A DNA stretch of 64,000 bases, taken from contig NZ_JAASRM010000001.1 in NCBI RefSeq assembly GCF_011761565.1, positions 1,178,139-1,242,138 of the forward strand, given 5' to 3'. Positions within the stretch are counted from its first letter, which is position 1. Every line of letters starts with the position of its first letter. Position numbers and translations under genes: made by a program. Positions 54,402 through 62,179 of the stretch are shown piece by piece. The DNA is from Rhizomicrobium palustre (GTDB lineage Bacteria; Pseudomonadota; Alphaproteobacteria; Micropepsales; Micropepsaceae). The notes beneath the pieces were generated by a model. The model did not search any database and was not told the DNA's origin. It was given only the letters and a program-made list of their open reading frames with translations.

Positions 54402-56453
54402 ATGGGCTCCATCGTATTTGCCCCGCATATACCGCTGACTTTGCTTTGGATCCTTGTCGGGCTCGCGGCTCTGTTCACCACCTACGGTTTCACCGCAAGG
54501 GCGCGCGGGACATGGGCCCGCGGACTCGCATTTTTGGCGCTGCTTCTGGCTCTGGCCAACCCACTGCTGGTGCAAGAACGGCGGGAGCCTTTGCGCGATG
54601 TAGCCGTCATAGTGGTCGATCACACCCAGAGCATGGATATTAACGGGCGTCGTGGCGAAGCTGATAAAGTAGCGGCGGACCTAAAATCCCGGCTGCAGCG
54701 AGAGCCTAATCTCGATGTGAAGATGGTAACGGTGACGACCAACCCTGCCGGCGAAGATACGGGAACCCAAGCTTTCACGGCCCTCAACTCCGCCCTTGCA
54801 GATGTATCGCCTTCTCGTGTGGCCGGAGCATTTCTGGTAACGGACGGTGAAGTACACGACGTTCCAGCCAAATCCCGGTTGGCTCCGGTACATGCAGTCA
54901 TCGTCGGCAAACGAGGCGAGAATGATCGCAAGCTCACCGTCGTCGATGCGGTGCGCTATACCATCGTTGGCCAGCAGGCCACTATCGTTGTACGCGTCGA
55001 CGACCTTGGTGGGGGCGAAGGCGGCATCGCGCAAGTCAAAGTCCGTATTGATGGTGCCGATGCGGGTTCTGCGGATGTGGTGCTTGGCCGTAACACCCCG
55101 CTGCAGATCGATGTCGGTCATGAAGGTGAAAGCGTTGTTGAACTGGAAGCGGAACCAGGTCCATCGGAACTGACACTGCAGAACAATCGTGCAGTCGTGT
55201 CCATCAACGGCGTGCGCGACAGGCTGCGTGTGTTGCTCATCTCTGGCGAACCCAATGCGGGAGAAAGGGTCTGGCGCAGTTTCTTAAAGGGAGACCCGAG
55301 CGTCGATCTGGTTCATTTTACGATTCTGCGCCCACCTGAGAAACTCGACAGCACGCCCTTGAATCAACTGGCGCTAATTGTTTTCCCGTCGCGCGAGTTA
55401 TTCCAGGACAAGCTGGATGCGTTCGATCTTGTGATATTCGATCGCTATGGCGAACATGGCATCCTGCCGCTCGGCTATTATCAGAATTTGGCCGGATACG
55501 TCGCAAATGGCGGCGCGCTTCTCGTATCGGCTGGCCCCGAGTTTGCGGGCTTTGGTAGCATCTATCGGACTCCCTTATCCGCAGTTTTGCCCGCGCAGCC
55601 GACCGGCGATGTCATCGCGAAGCCGTTCAAGCCTCAGCTGACAACCGAAGGGCTTGCACACCCTGTTACACAGGGACTGTCAGGCGCAATTGGACAGAAT
55701 GGCCAGCCTTCCTGGGGCCGCTGGTTCCGAATGATCGGAGCCCAGAAGGTCCATGGCGAGACGGTTATGAGCGGTCCAAGTGACAAACCGCTTCTGGTTT
55801 TGGATCGCGTGGAAAAGGGCCGCGTAGCCGAGCTTCTCTCCGACCAGGGCTGGCTCTGGGCACGAGGGTTCGATGGCGGCGGCCCACAAACCGAATTGCT
55901 GCGCCGTCTCGCCCACTGGCTGATGAAAGAACCTGAGTTGGAAGAAGAGAAATTGACGGCGGCGATTGCTGGCGGAGAGCTTAGCGTTGTCCGCCGGACG
56001 ATGGCTAAAGAGCCTTCCCCGGTTACAGTGACAAAGCCGAGCGGCCAAACCGTCTCACTGCCTCTCACCAAGTCCGAACCAGGCATTTGGCGGGGCGTTG
56101 TCAAAGCGGATGAGCTTGGACTTTACCGCGCGACAGACGGAAAGCTTTCCGCGGTTGCAGCCGCAGGACCCTTAAATCCCAAGGAAGTGGCCGATATGCG
56201 CGCCACAGATCGCCTTTTGCAGCCGATCGTCGAACAGAGCGGCGGAGGGATCGCCTGGGCCGCGGATGGCATGCCAGAAATCCGGCGGATATCCCGCAGC
56301 CGAAGAATGGCCGGGGACGGATGGATGGGGATCGCCGAGAATAAGGCCTCCCGCGTGGTATCAGTCGATCAATCGCCACTTTTGCCGCCGTGGCTGGGCC
56401 TTCTGCTCCTGCTCGGCACGCTTATGCTGGCCTGGCGCGTTGAGGGGCGCTAG
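54402..56453 (+). CDS. Membrane protein with VWA-like and glutamine-amidotransferase-like domains
   Basis: A 683-residue protein, starting one base after the DUF4159 stop. Two N-terminal helices (about 10-30 and 38-58) lead into a VWA-like domain with the MIDAS-type DHTQSMD (in VAVIVVDHTQSMDING) and LVTDGEVHD. Further on, a class I glutamine-amidotransferase-like fold (RVLLISGEPNAGERV, then FDLVIFDRYGEHG and YVANGGALLVSAG) lacks an obvious catalytic Cys. A C-terminal helix (PPWLGLLLLLGTLMLAW) anchors the end. It is the last gene of the MoxR operon and convergent with the GNAT gene. Confidence 0.87.
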   Translation: MGSIVFAPHIPLTLLWILVGLAALFTTYGFTARARGTWARGLAFLALLLALANPLLVQERREPLRDVAVIVVDHTQSMDINGRRGEADKVAADLKSRLQREPNLDVKMVTVTTNPAGEDTGTQAFTALNSALADVSPSRVAGAFLVTDGEVHDVPAKSRLAPVHAVIVGKRGENDRKLTVVDAVRYTIVGQQATIVVRVDDLGGGEGGIAQVKVRIDGADAGSADVVLGRNTPLQIDVGHEGESVVELEAEPGPSELTLQNNRAVVSINGVRDRLRVLLISGEPNAGERVWRSFLKGDPSVDLVHFTILRPPEKLDSTPLNQLALIVFPSRELFQDKLDAFDLVIFDRYGEHGILPLGYYQNLAGYVANGGALLVSAGPEFAGFGSIYRTPLSAVLPAQPTGDVIAKPFKPQLTTEGLAHPVTQGLSGAIGQNGQPSWGRWFRMIGAQKVHGETVMSGPSDKPLLVLDRVEKGRVAELLSDQGWLWARGFDGGGPQTELLRRLAHWLMKEPELEEEKLTAAIAGGELSVVRRTMAKEPSPVTVTKPSGQTVSLPLTKSEPGIWRGVVKADELGLYRATDGKLSAVAAAGPLNPKEVADMRATDRLLQPIVEQSGGGIAWAADGMPEIRRISRSRRMAGDGWMGIAENKASRVVSVDQSPLLPPWLGLLLLLGTLMLAWRVEGR

Positions 56454-56995
56454 CGCGCCACGTCTGCCCCGCAGGCGCAAACCGGGTGATCCACATGCGG
56501 GCGGCGCACTTCGCCTTTCAGTGTAAGCATCACGTTATGCTGGGCGAGAGAGAGGCCAAGCACCCGCGCCTGATCGACAGGGCCAGGAAAGCGAACCCGC
56601 CCTGGCGCCAGCCGGGCAAACCCCACCCGCACATAATAGGGTTCATCACCAATCAGTATGATCGACGGGTATCCCTCGGCACGCGCCGTCTCGACTGCGT
56701 GTTTCATCAGCGCAATCCCGATTCCCCGGCTGCGCAGTTCGGGTTTTACCGCTAGGGGCCCCAGAAGAAGCGACCGCTCCATTCCAATAGCCACTGGCCA
56801 AAACCGGATGGACCCTAAAATATCCTCGCCATCCACAGCGACAAAGGAAAGGCCAGGGACAGGATCCACGCCTTCCCGCAGCCTGTAAGCAGATTTCGCG
56901 TAGCGGCCCGGGCCAAAGCTGATCGCGTTCAAATGCTCAACCCTCGGCGCGTCATTGGCGCGTTCCGGGCGGATTTGCCAGGGCTGATCGCTCAT
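56450..56995 (-). CDS. GNAT family N-acetyltransferase
   Basis: A 181-residue acetyltransferase. The acetyl-CoA binding motif A is LGPLAVKPELRSRGIGIALMKHAVETA (R-x-x-G-x-G/A), and FYVR-like YYVRVGFARL follows. It resembles the YhbS-type subgroup. The C-terminus has an unusual His/Cys cluster (HVDHPVCACGADVA) that could bind metal. The acceptor is unknown. Convergent with the MoxR operon. Confidence 0.87.
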   Translation of the reverse strand: MSDQPWQIRPERANDAPRVEHLNAISFGPGRYAKSAYRLREGVDPVPGLSFVAVDGEDILGSIRFWPVAIGMERSLLLGPLAVKPELRSRGIGIALMKHAVETARAEGYPSIILIGDEPYYVRVGFARLAPGRVRFPGPVDQARVLGLSLAQHNVMLTLKGEVRRPHVDHPVCACGADVAR

Positions 56996-57032
56996 ATCCC
57001 TTGGCTACTGGCAGTTGGCTACAAATGCAAGA

Positions 57033-57494
57033 TTACCATCGCCCTGCCTGGGGCTGCCCACCATAAATCTCGCCAAGACGGCGGCGCACAGCCGGGCCTG
57101 TATCCGGGGGCAAAGTCCGGGGGTCGGCAAGAACAAGCTCACAGATTTCCCAACTCGGCTTGAAGGAGAACACTGCCGACGACACACGGTATAGAAGAAC
57201 CAGATTACTCGCCCAAATGCCTGGCCGGATAAACGCCCCGATGAGCACAGGCGAATCCGAGTGGGTAAGCCCGATTTCCTCGCGCAATTCGCGCAGAAGC
57301 GCATCTGCCGGGGGCTCGTTTCGCTCCACCGCACCTCCCGGAAATAGCCAGCCGGCCTTATAGGAGTGCCGCACCAGAACGACTTTGCCGTCCTGCTCCA
57401 CTACGGCCGCCGCACCTATGTCAGTGGGATGCAGCAGAAGAGCCCGGCTGTAGCGCGTGGCGATGGCGATTGCTTGCTGAAAGATACGTAGCAT
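57033..57494 (-). CDS. NUDIX hydrolase
   Basis: A 153-residue hydrolase with the Nudix box GGAVERNEPPADALLRELREEIGL (G-x5-E-x7-R-E-U-x-E-E-x-G-U, about residues 53-76). The chain starts with an amphipathic helix and VVLVRHSYKAGWLFPGG. The substrate cannot be told from the sequence. It is monocistronic between the GNAT gene and the divergent response regulator. Confidence 0.88.
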   Translation of the reverse strand: MLRIFQQAIAIATRYSRALLLHPTDIGAAAVVEQDGKVVLVRHSYKAGWLFPGGAVERNEPPADALLRELREEIGLTHSDSPVLIGAFIRPGIWASNLVLLYRVSSAVFSFKPSWEICELVLADPRTLPPDTGPAVRRRLGEIYGGQPQAGRW

Positions 57495-57569
57495 TAAGGA
57501 ACTATAAGCGTAGTCAATCGCGATAACAATTTCCTAACCGGCAATGCCTAGCCTCCTAAAAAGGGGGGA

Positions 57570-58103
57570 TTGTGGCAGATCAATCGGGTATCGCGCATGG
57601 CCGTCAGCCTCAAGGCGCTTGTTGTCGAAGATAATATGCATATGCGCGTTTTGCTGCGCACGCTTTTGCGCTCAATCGGCATTTCAGAAATCCTCGAAGC
57701 AACGAATGGCGATAGCGCCATCCAAATGCTCGCCGAAACGAAAGTAGATTTGATCCTAACAGACCTGTCCATGGAGCCGTTGGATGGCATCGCCTTTACG
57801 CGCGCCGTCCGTGAAGCTGGCACCAGCATAAACCCTTATATTCCGATCATCATGGTGACAGGCCACACGGAGCGACATCGCGTGGAAGCTGCCAGAGACG
57901 CTGGCGTGACGGAATTTGTCGCTAAACCACTGACTGCCAAAAACCTTTTCGCACGCATTACCGAGGTCGTCGAACGCCCTCGTGCCTATGTTCGCTGCGA
58001 TGACTATTTTGGGCCGGATCGTCGCCGACGTGCCAACGAACAACACCAAGGGCCATGGCGGCGGGAGGATGACGTCGATACTATAGTAGTAGGTGGAATA
58101 TGA
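57570..58103 (+). CDS. CheY-like response regulator
   Basis: A 177-residue single-domain receiver with a C-terminal tail. It shows the acidic pair LVVEDN, phosphoacceptor Asp65 in LILTDLSMEPLDG, the threonine in MVTGHT and Lys119 in EFVAKPL. The tail (about 130-177) has RCDDYFGPDRRRR and is highly charged; no DNA-binding domain is present. GTG at 57570 follows AGGGGGG; ATG at 57597 (MAVSLK) is the alternative. Its stop overlaps the HPt-like gene (ATGA), and motA follows, so a role in flagellar motor control is likely but unproven. Confidence 0.88.
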   Translation: MWQINRVSRMAVSLKALVVEDNMHMRVLLRTLLRSIGISEILEATNGDSAIQMLAETKVDLILTDLSMEPLDGIAFTRAVREAGTSINPYIPIIMVTGHTERHRVEAARDAGVTEFVAKPLTAKNLFARITEVVERPRAYVRCDDYFGPDRRRRANEQHQGPWRREDDVDTIVVGGI

Positions 58104-58600
58104 GCAACGCGAAGGCAGAGTTCATCCAGCCAGGCACCTACCCGGTCATCTCGGATGAAGCAGCGCGCGGCCTTAGAAAGGCGCTGAAAAGTACGGCCGT
58201 TTCAATGGCCGCGACCCGCGCGCTAGCCGAATGCATCCCGGAAATGCGCGAAGCCGTATTGGCCGAGCTGCCTAGGCTGGAAGCTGCGGGTAGCGATGCT
58301 GCCGCAGTTTACGCGGTCGCCCATGAAGTACGAGGGCTTGCTGGCAATGCCAGATTGGCGGCCTCCGCAAAAATAGCTTCCATGCTCTGCCTGTATCTTG
58401 ATGCGGTCATGCGAGCTGAACAGCCCGCTGATGCCCTGGTCATCAAACTTTGCACCTCTGCCATCGGGCGCTCCGCGCGTGCCCTAGATGAGGAATCTCG
58501 CCTTGGTTTGCACGTCGTTAAGGAATTGGGCGTGCTTGTCAGCCGTAAATTGGCGGAAATTTCGGACCCTTCTGCCGCATCAGACTTTATCGGTCGTTAA
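58100..58600 (+). CDS. HPt-like helical protein
   Basis: A 166-residue all-helical protein. AVAHEVRGLAGNARLAASAKIAS around His75 matches the histidine phosphotransfer pattern H-x-[LVI]-[RK]-G-x-[AS]-x-x-x-x-L, followed by an amphipathic helix. It is translationally coupled to the CheY-like regulator (ATGA) and lies 44 bp before motA. I infer that it shuttles phosphate to or from that regulator; a scaffold without phosphotransfer is possible. Confidence 0.72.
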   Translation: MSNAKAEFIQPGTYPVISDEAARGLRKALKSTAVSMAATRALAECIPEMREAVLAELPRLEAAGSDAAAVYAVAHEVRGLAGNARLAASAKIASMLCLYLDAVMRAEQPADALVIKLCTSAIGRSARALDEESRLGLHVVKELGVLVSRKLAEISDPSAASDFIGR

Positions 58601-58644
58601 GGGCTTTGCTCCAATACTGGTGATCGATCCACGGGCGGGACTAG

Positions 58645-59514
58645 ATGCTTCAGATCATCGGGATTGTCGTATTGTTTGCCTGCGTCTTCGGAGGTTTTTT
58701 GATCTCCGGCGGCAAGCTCGATTCCGTCATTGAGGCAGCCCCCCATGAGATGATCACCATCGGGGGCGCCGCTGTCGCGGCTCTTCTGATCTCGAGCTCG
58801 ATGTTCGCGTTGAAGAAATTTGGGGGTGATGTCGGAAAGGTTATGAGCGGGCCAAAATGGAAGCCGGGCGATTATCGCGACCTGCTATGCCTGCTTTTCC
58901 TGCTTACCAAGACCATGAAGTCCAAAGGCCTGATTGCCCTCGAAGCGCATATCGAAAAGCCGGAGGAGTCATCGATCTTCAAGCGTTATCCGAAGATCGT
59001 GAAAGACCATTTCGCGCTCGATTTTATTTGCGACACGCTGCGCATGATGACCATGAGCCTCGAAGATCCGCTGCAGGTGGAGACGGCCATGGAAAAGCAG
59101 CTCGAGAAACACCATCACGAGGCACTATCTACCGCCAATGCCCTTCAGAATATGGCTGACGGCCTGCCCGCGCTGGGTATTGTCGCGGCCGTGCTTGGCG
59201 TGATCAAGACGATGGGCGCCATCTCTGAGCCACCTGAAGTGCTTGGGCGAATGATCGGCTCCGCCCTGGTGGGTACCTTCCTCGGCGTGTTCCTGGCGTA
59301 TGGTATTGTCGCCCCGCTTGGGCAACGGCTCAAAGGAATCGTGGACGAGGAAGCGCTGTTCTATCACGTCATCCGCGATATTCTGGTCGCCCATCTGCAT
59401 GGCAATGCGGCGCAGGTCTCTGTTGAAATCGGACGCGGATCTGTGCCGTCTGAAGCCCAGCCGTCATTCCAGGAATTGGAAGAGACGATCAATAACATCC
59501 CAAAAGTAGAATAG
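58645..59514 (+). CDS. motA: Flagellar motor stator protein MotA
   Basis: A 289-residue stator subunit that with MotB conducts H+ or Na+ to turn the flagellum. Helix 1 (LQIIGIVVLFACVFGGFLI) and helix 2 (about 32-50) are followed by the large cytoplasmic loop, then MADGLPALGIVAAVLGVIKTMG with ALVGTFLGVFLAYGIVAPL as helices 3 and 4. Length and pattern fit MotA rather than ExbB/TolQ. motB is not adjacent. It lies behind the CheY-like and HPt-like genes on the same strand. Confidence 0.94.
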   Translation: MLQIIGIVVLFACVFGGFLISGGKLDSVIEAAPHEMITIGGAAVAALLISSSMFALKKFGGDVGKVMSGPKWKPGDYRDLLCLLFLLTKTMKSKGLIALEAHIEKPEESSIFKRYPKIVKDHFALDFICDTLRMMTMSLEDPLQVETAMEKQLEKHHHEALSTANALQNMADGLPALGIVAAVLGVIKTMGAISEPPEVLGRMIGSALVGTFLGVFLAYGIVAPLGQRLKGIVDEEALFYHVIRDILVAHLHGNAAQVSVEIGRGSVPSEAQPSFQELEETINNIPKVE

Positions 59515-59516
59515 CG

Positions 59517-59726
59517 CTAAGGTTTCCTCGCCTTCGCCTTCTCTTTTGCGAGAGAGACGAAAAACGTGGCTGCGCCGCCAGCCATCAGCCCCAAAATGAC
59601 AGACACCATCGTATCGGCGTGACAGCCGAGAACCACTATCGCAGTCACAACGATGCCCGTGAGCTGCGAAAAACTGGGCACAGGCACATCGGACAATATG
59701 AAGGTGCGGGCACGTCTCATGCCCAC
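59517..59726 (-). CDS. Small membrane protein of unknown function
   Basis: A 69-residue reading frame with two hydrophobic helices (about 22-34 and 38-57) and a Lys/Arg-rich C-terminus (KEKAKARKP), a composition typical of real small inner-membrane proteins. It ends three bases from the motA stop on the opposite strand. I recognise no family. It could be a chance frame, but position between genes and hydrophobic pattern support it. Confidence 0.5.
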   Translation of the reverse strand: MGMRRARTFILSDVPVPSFSQLTGIVVTAIVVLGCHADTMVSVILGLMAGGAATFFVSLAKEKAKARKP

Positions 59727-59786
59727 ATCATAGGTGCTCCACCAAGTGGCGCAACACTATGCTTAAGAAGAGGTTAATGCCGCCAG

Positions 59787-60071
59787 TTAGTCGACCGGAT
59801 CTTGCGGAAACCCGCTCATCGCCTTCGGATCTTCGGCATCATGGGCATGGTTGATCGCGTTTTTAAGCCCGCTATCCAGCAGGCCGCAATGCAGCACCAC
59901 CTTGCCCGCGACCACCTCGTGCACGGCGTCCTTCGGCACGGAAAAATCGCCAGCGTTTTCGACAAAGATCGTAATTGAGTGGGGCCGAACGTCTCGCACC
60001 GCACCAATCTTCACATCACCGTCGTGGACGAAGACATCAAAGCCTTCTTCAATGGGAGGCAATTCGCGCAT
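59787..60071 (-). CDS. Small beta-rich protein, first of a tandem paralogous pair
   Basis: A 94-residue protein with a PRC-barrel/DUF2171-like pattern: DVFVHDGDVKIGAVRDV, then ITIFVENAGDFSVPKDAVHEVV and KVVLHCGLLD, and a C-terminal NHAHDAED. It matches the neighbour at 60122-60382 along its full length. The ATG at 60071 (MRELPP) is preferred; the longer frame overlaps the paralogue. Likely cytoplasmic; function unknown. Confidence 0.66.
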   Translation of the reverse strand: MRELPPIEEGFDVFVHDGDVKIGAVRDVRPHSITIFVENAGDFSVPKDAVHEVVAGKVVLHCGLLDSGLKNAINHAHDAEDPKAMSGFPQDPVD

Positions 60072-60121
60072 GCTGCATGCTAGCGCAAAAATGAAGAATG
60101 GCGCGTGATATTTTGTTGGAG

Positions 60122-60382
60122 CTAGTGCGTGTCCCAATCGTAGGCTTCACCGTGCAGGTGACCTATAGATGCACGCATGCGCAACGGAAGCTTTCCGCAA
60201 TAGAGTACAACTTGACTATTCACCGCCGACTTTACAGCCGAGCGAGGCAACACAAAGTCTCCATGCTCCTCAATGAAGATGAAGACTTCACGCAGATTAG
60301 CCCGGCGCACATGACCAACAATCTGCTCGGAATCATCGACGAAAACGTCGTCGCCCGCTTCAATGCGCAATACCGGAGCCAT
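60122..60382 (-). CDS. Small beta-rich protein, second of a tandem paralogous pair
   Basis: An 86-residue protein with the same layout as its neighbour: DDVFVDDSEQIVGHVRR, VFIFIEEHGDFVLPRSAV, QVVLYCGKLP and a C-terminal IGHLHGEAYD. Shared positions are D-V-F-V-x-D, G-D-F-x-(V/L)-P-x-x-A-V, V-V-L-x-C-G and a late His. This looks like a recent tandem duplication. It is upstream of the other copy on the same strand with about 50 bp between. Function unknown. Confidence 0.66.
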   Translation of the reverse strand: MAPVLRIEAGDDVFVDDSEQIVGHVRRANLREVFIFIEEHGDFVLPRSAVKSAVNSQVVLYCGKLPLRMRASIGHLHGEAYDWDTH

Positions 60383-60514
60383 AGGGCCTCCTCAGGAAGG
60401 TTCCGAAAGGTAAGCTCCGCGAACATAACAATTCATGAATGTATGCCCGACATATCGCCTTCAGCGCGCATTTCACCAACTAAATCAACGAGCGGTACGT
60501 ACAACTACAGACCC

Positions 60515-61717
60515 TCAGCCCTGAAGCTGAAATCCGTGTGATCGTAGATGGCCACGAATTTCCTCCGCGTGCTCGGCATCGCGTGCCTCCACCGTCATAC
60601 CCAGATGCGCGAGCTTTGCGGAGGTGTCCGTAGCCATCCTGTTATGCAGCACTTCAAGAATGTTCCCGCCCGCCTCACCAACAAGGGTTGCTACCTGCGC
60701 TAGCACACCCGGACGATCAACGATTTCGATCACAAGCGATAATATCCGCCCCTCCCGCGAGAGCTCTCGCAGGATGACATTCGAAAGCAACCGCATATCG
60801 ACGTTGCCACCAGAGAGAACCAACCCAACCTTTCTGCCCCTGAAAAGATCTGGGCGGGCGCATACCGCAGCGTAAGCAGACGCGCCAGCGCCTTCCACAA
60901 GTGTCTTTTCGACTTCAAGCAGCGCTGCGATGGCGTGCTCAATCTCGCCCTCACCTACAAGAATTATGTCTTTCACGAGTTCGCGAACAATGGCAGTGGT
61001 CAGTCGCCCAGGCTCCTTCACCGCAATACCTTCGGCCATCGTTTGCCCAACGCAGGGAAGCGACGACCCAGTTATCGCGTTATACATCGAGGGATAAACG
61101 CGCGTTTGGACCCCATAAATATCGATATTAGGATTCAACGCTTTTGCGGCCACCGCGACGCCGGACACCAGACCGCCACCGCCAATCGGCACTACGAGCG
61201 CATCAAAATTTTCGGCATCACCTAGCATCTCGAGCGCAACAGTGCCCTGCCCCGCGATGATCTTCTCGTCATCATAAGGATGCACAAAGACCAAGTTCTC
61301 TTTTTCCGCCAGCGCGCGCGCATGCACGGAGGCTTCACTCAAAGTCGCCCCTTCCAAAACGACACGGGCTCCAAAACCTTTGGTGTGCCGCACTTTGGCA
61401 AAAGGAGTTCCAAGCGGCATCACGATAGTCGCCGGAATACCGAGCCGTCCCGCATGATAGGCAACGCCCTGCGCGTGGTTTCCGGCAGACATGGCAATGA
61501 CACCGCGTGCGCGCTCTGACGGAGCCAGAGAAAGCAGCTTGTTCAGAGCCCCTCTGTCTTTGAAGGACGCGGTGAATTGAAGATTCTCGAACTTCAACCA
61601 AATCTCGCAACCGGCGATGTCAGAAAGGGTCCGCGATGGACGGGTAGGGGTGTGCTCCACAGCTCCGCGTATGGCTTCAGCCGCCAAGCGCACATCATCA
61701 ATAGAGACAGGCAGCAA
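60515..61717 (-). CDS. Threonine ammonia-lyase with C-terminal ACT domain
   Basis: PLP enzyme converting L-threonine to 2-oxobutyrate and ammonia. From the TTG at 61717 it has 400 residues. The PLP lysine is Lys53 in FTASFKDRGALNKL; SAGNHAQGVA and the phosphate-binding GGGGLVSG follow; a C-terminal ACT-like domain holds VIEIVDRPGVLAQV. This size with one ACT domain resembles the IlvA/TdcB-like enzymes of alphaproteobacteria. The start is uncertain: TTG at 61717 has AGGTGAGG upstream; GTG at 61732 and ATG at 61825 are weaker. Confidence 0.88.
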   Translation of the reverse strand: MLPVSIDDVRLAAEAIRGAVEHTPTRPSRTLSDIAGCEIWLKFENLQFTASFKDRGALNKLLSLAPSERARGVIAMSAGNHAQGVAYHAGRLGIPATIVMPLGTPFAKVRHTKGFGARVVLEGATLSEASVHARALAEKENLVFVHPYDDEKIIAGQGTVALEMLGDAENFDALVVPIGGGGLVSGVAVAAKALNPNIDIYGVQTRVYPSMYNAITGSSLPCVGQTMAEGIAVKEPGRLTTAIVRELVKDIILVGEGEIEHAIAALLEVEKTLVEGAGASAYAAVCARPDLFRGRKVGLVLSGGNVDMRLLSNVILRELSREGRILSLVIEIVDRPGVLAQVATLVGEAGGNILEVLHNRMATDTSAKLAHLGMTVEARDAEHAEEIRGHLRSHGFQLQG

Positions 61718-62179
61718 TCGCGAAATCCTCACCTTGTGACGGGTCGGGATATGGCGCCCAAAGCCGAGGCAAATCAATCTCTGGCGGAGGTTCCGCAATA
61801 CCCTGCCAGTTGCGGACCACGTCATGCACCTCGATTGCCTACCGCGCCAGGATTAGGGTCTTTTGCGCGGTATCGTGCCACTCCACTCCTCGAAGACAGC
61901 CCCAGACTAGTGCAGCCGGTATGCGGGTGCCGGATGAGGGCATTAGTCTATCAGCCGACAGCACGGGATAGCCCCCGCCAGGACCGGCTGACCGGCTTGC
62001 AATTGTGCGACCAACAGCCGCCGGGGGCTCGCTCATAAGACGAAGTCCGCTCAATATCGTTACAGTGAGAAGCAATTTTCGCAGCAAAATGCTAGAACAG
62101 CTTTCGCAATTGAACTCCATCGCGCTAAATTCTTGACCATAAAAGAAGCGCTGGCAGCACAGCAAATAGGTGGACGCCC
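61718..62179. other. Gene-free divergent region between threonine ammonia-lyase and halogenase genes
   Basis: About 460 bases. It holds the promoters of two divergent genes. The half nearest the halogenase is AT-richer (about 62040-62170), as expected for a promoter. A 108-codon minus-strand frame (61839-62165) is open, but its protein (Cys-poor, no family, shared with other open frames) is not convincing. No hairpin terminator or tRNA is seen. Confidence 0.5.

Noticed and set aside
61839..62165. 108-codon minus-strand frame upstream of threonine ammonia-lyase
   Set aside because: No homology, no ribosome site of note and overlap with a promoter region; kept only as an open question in the findings.
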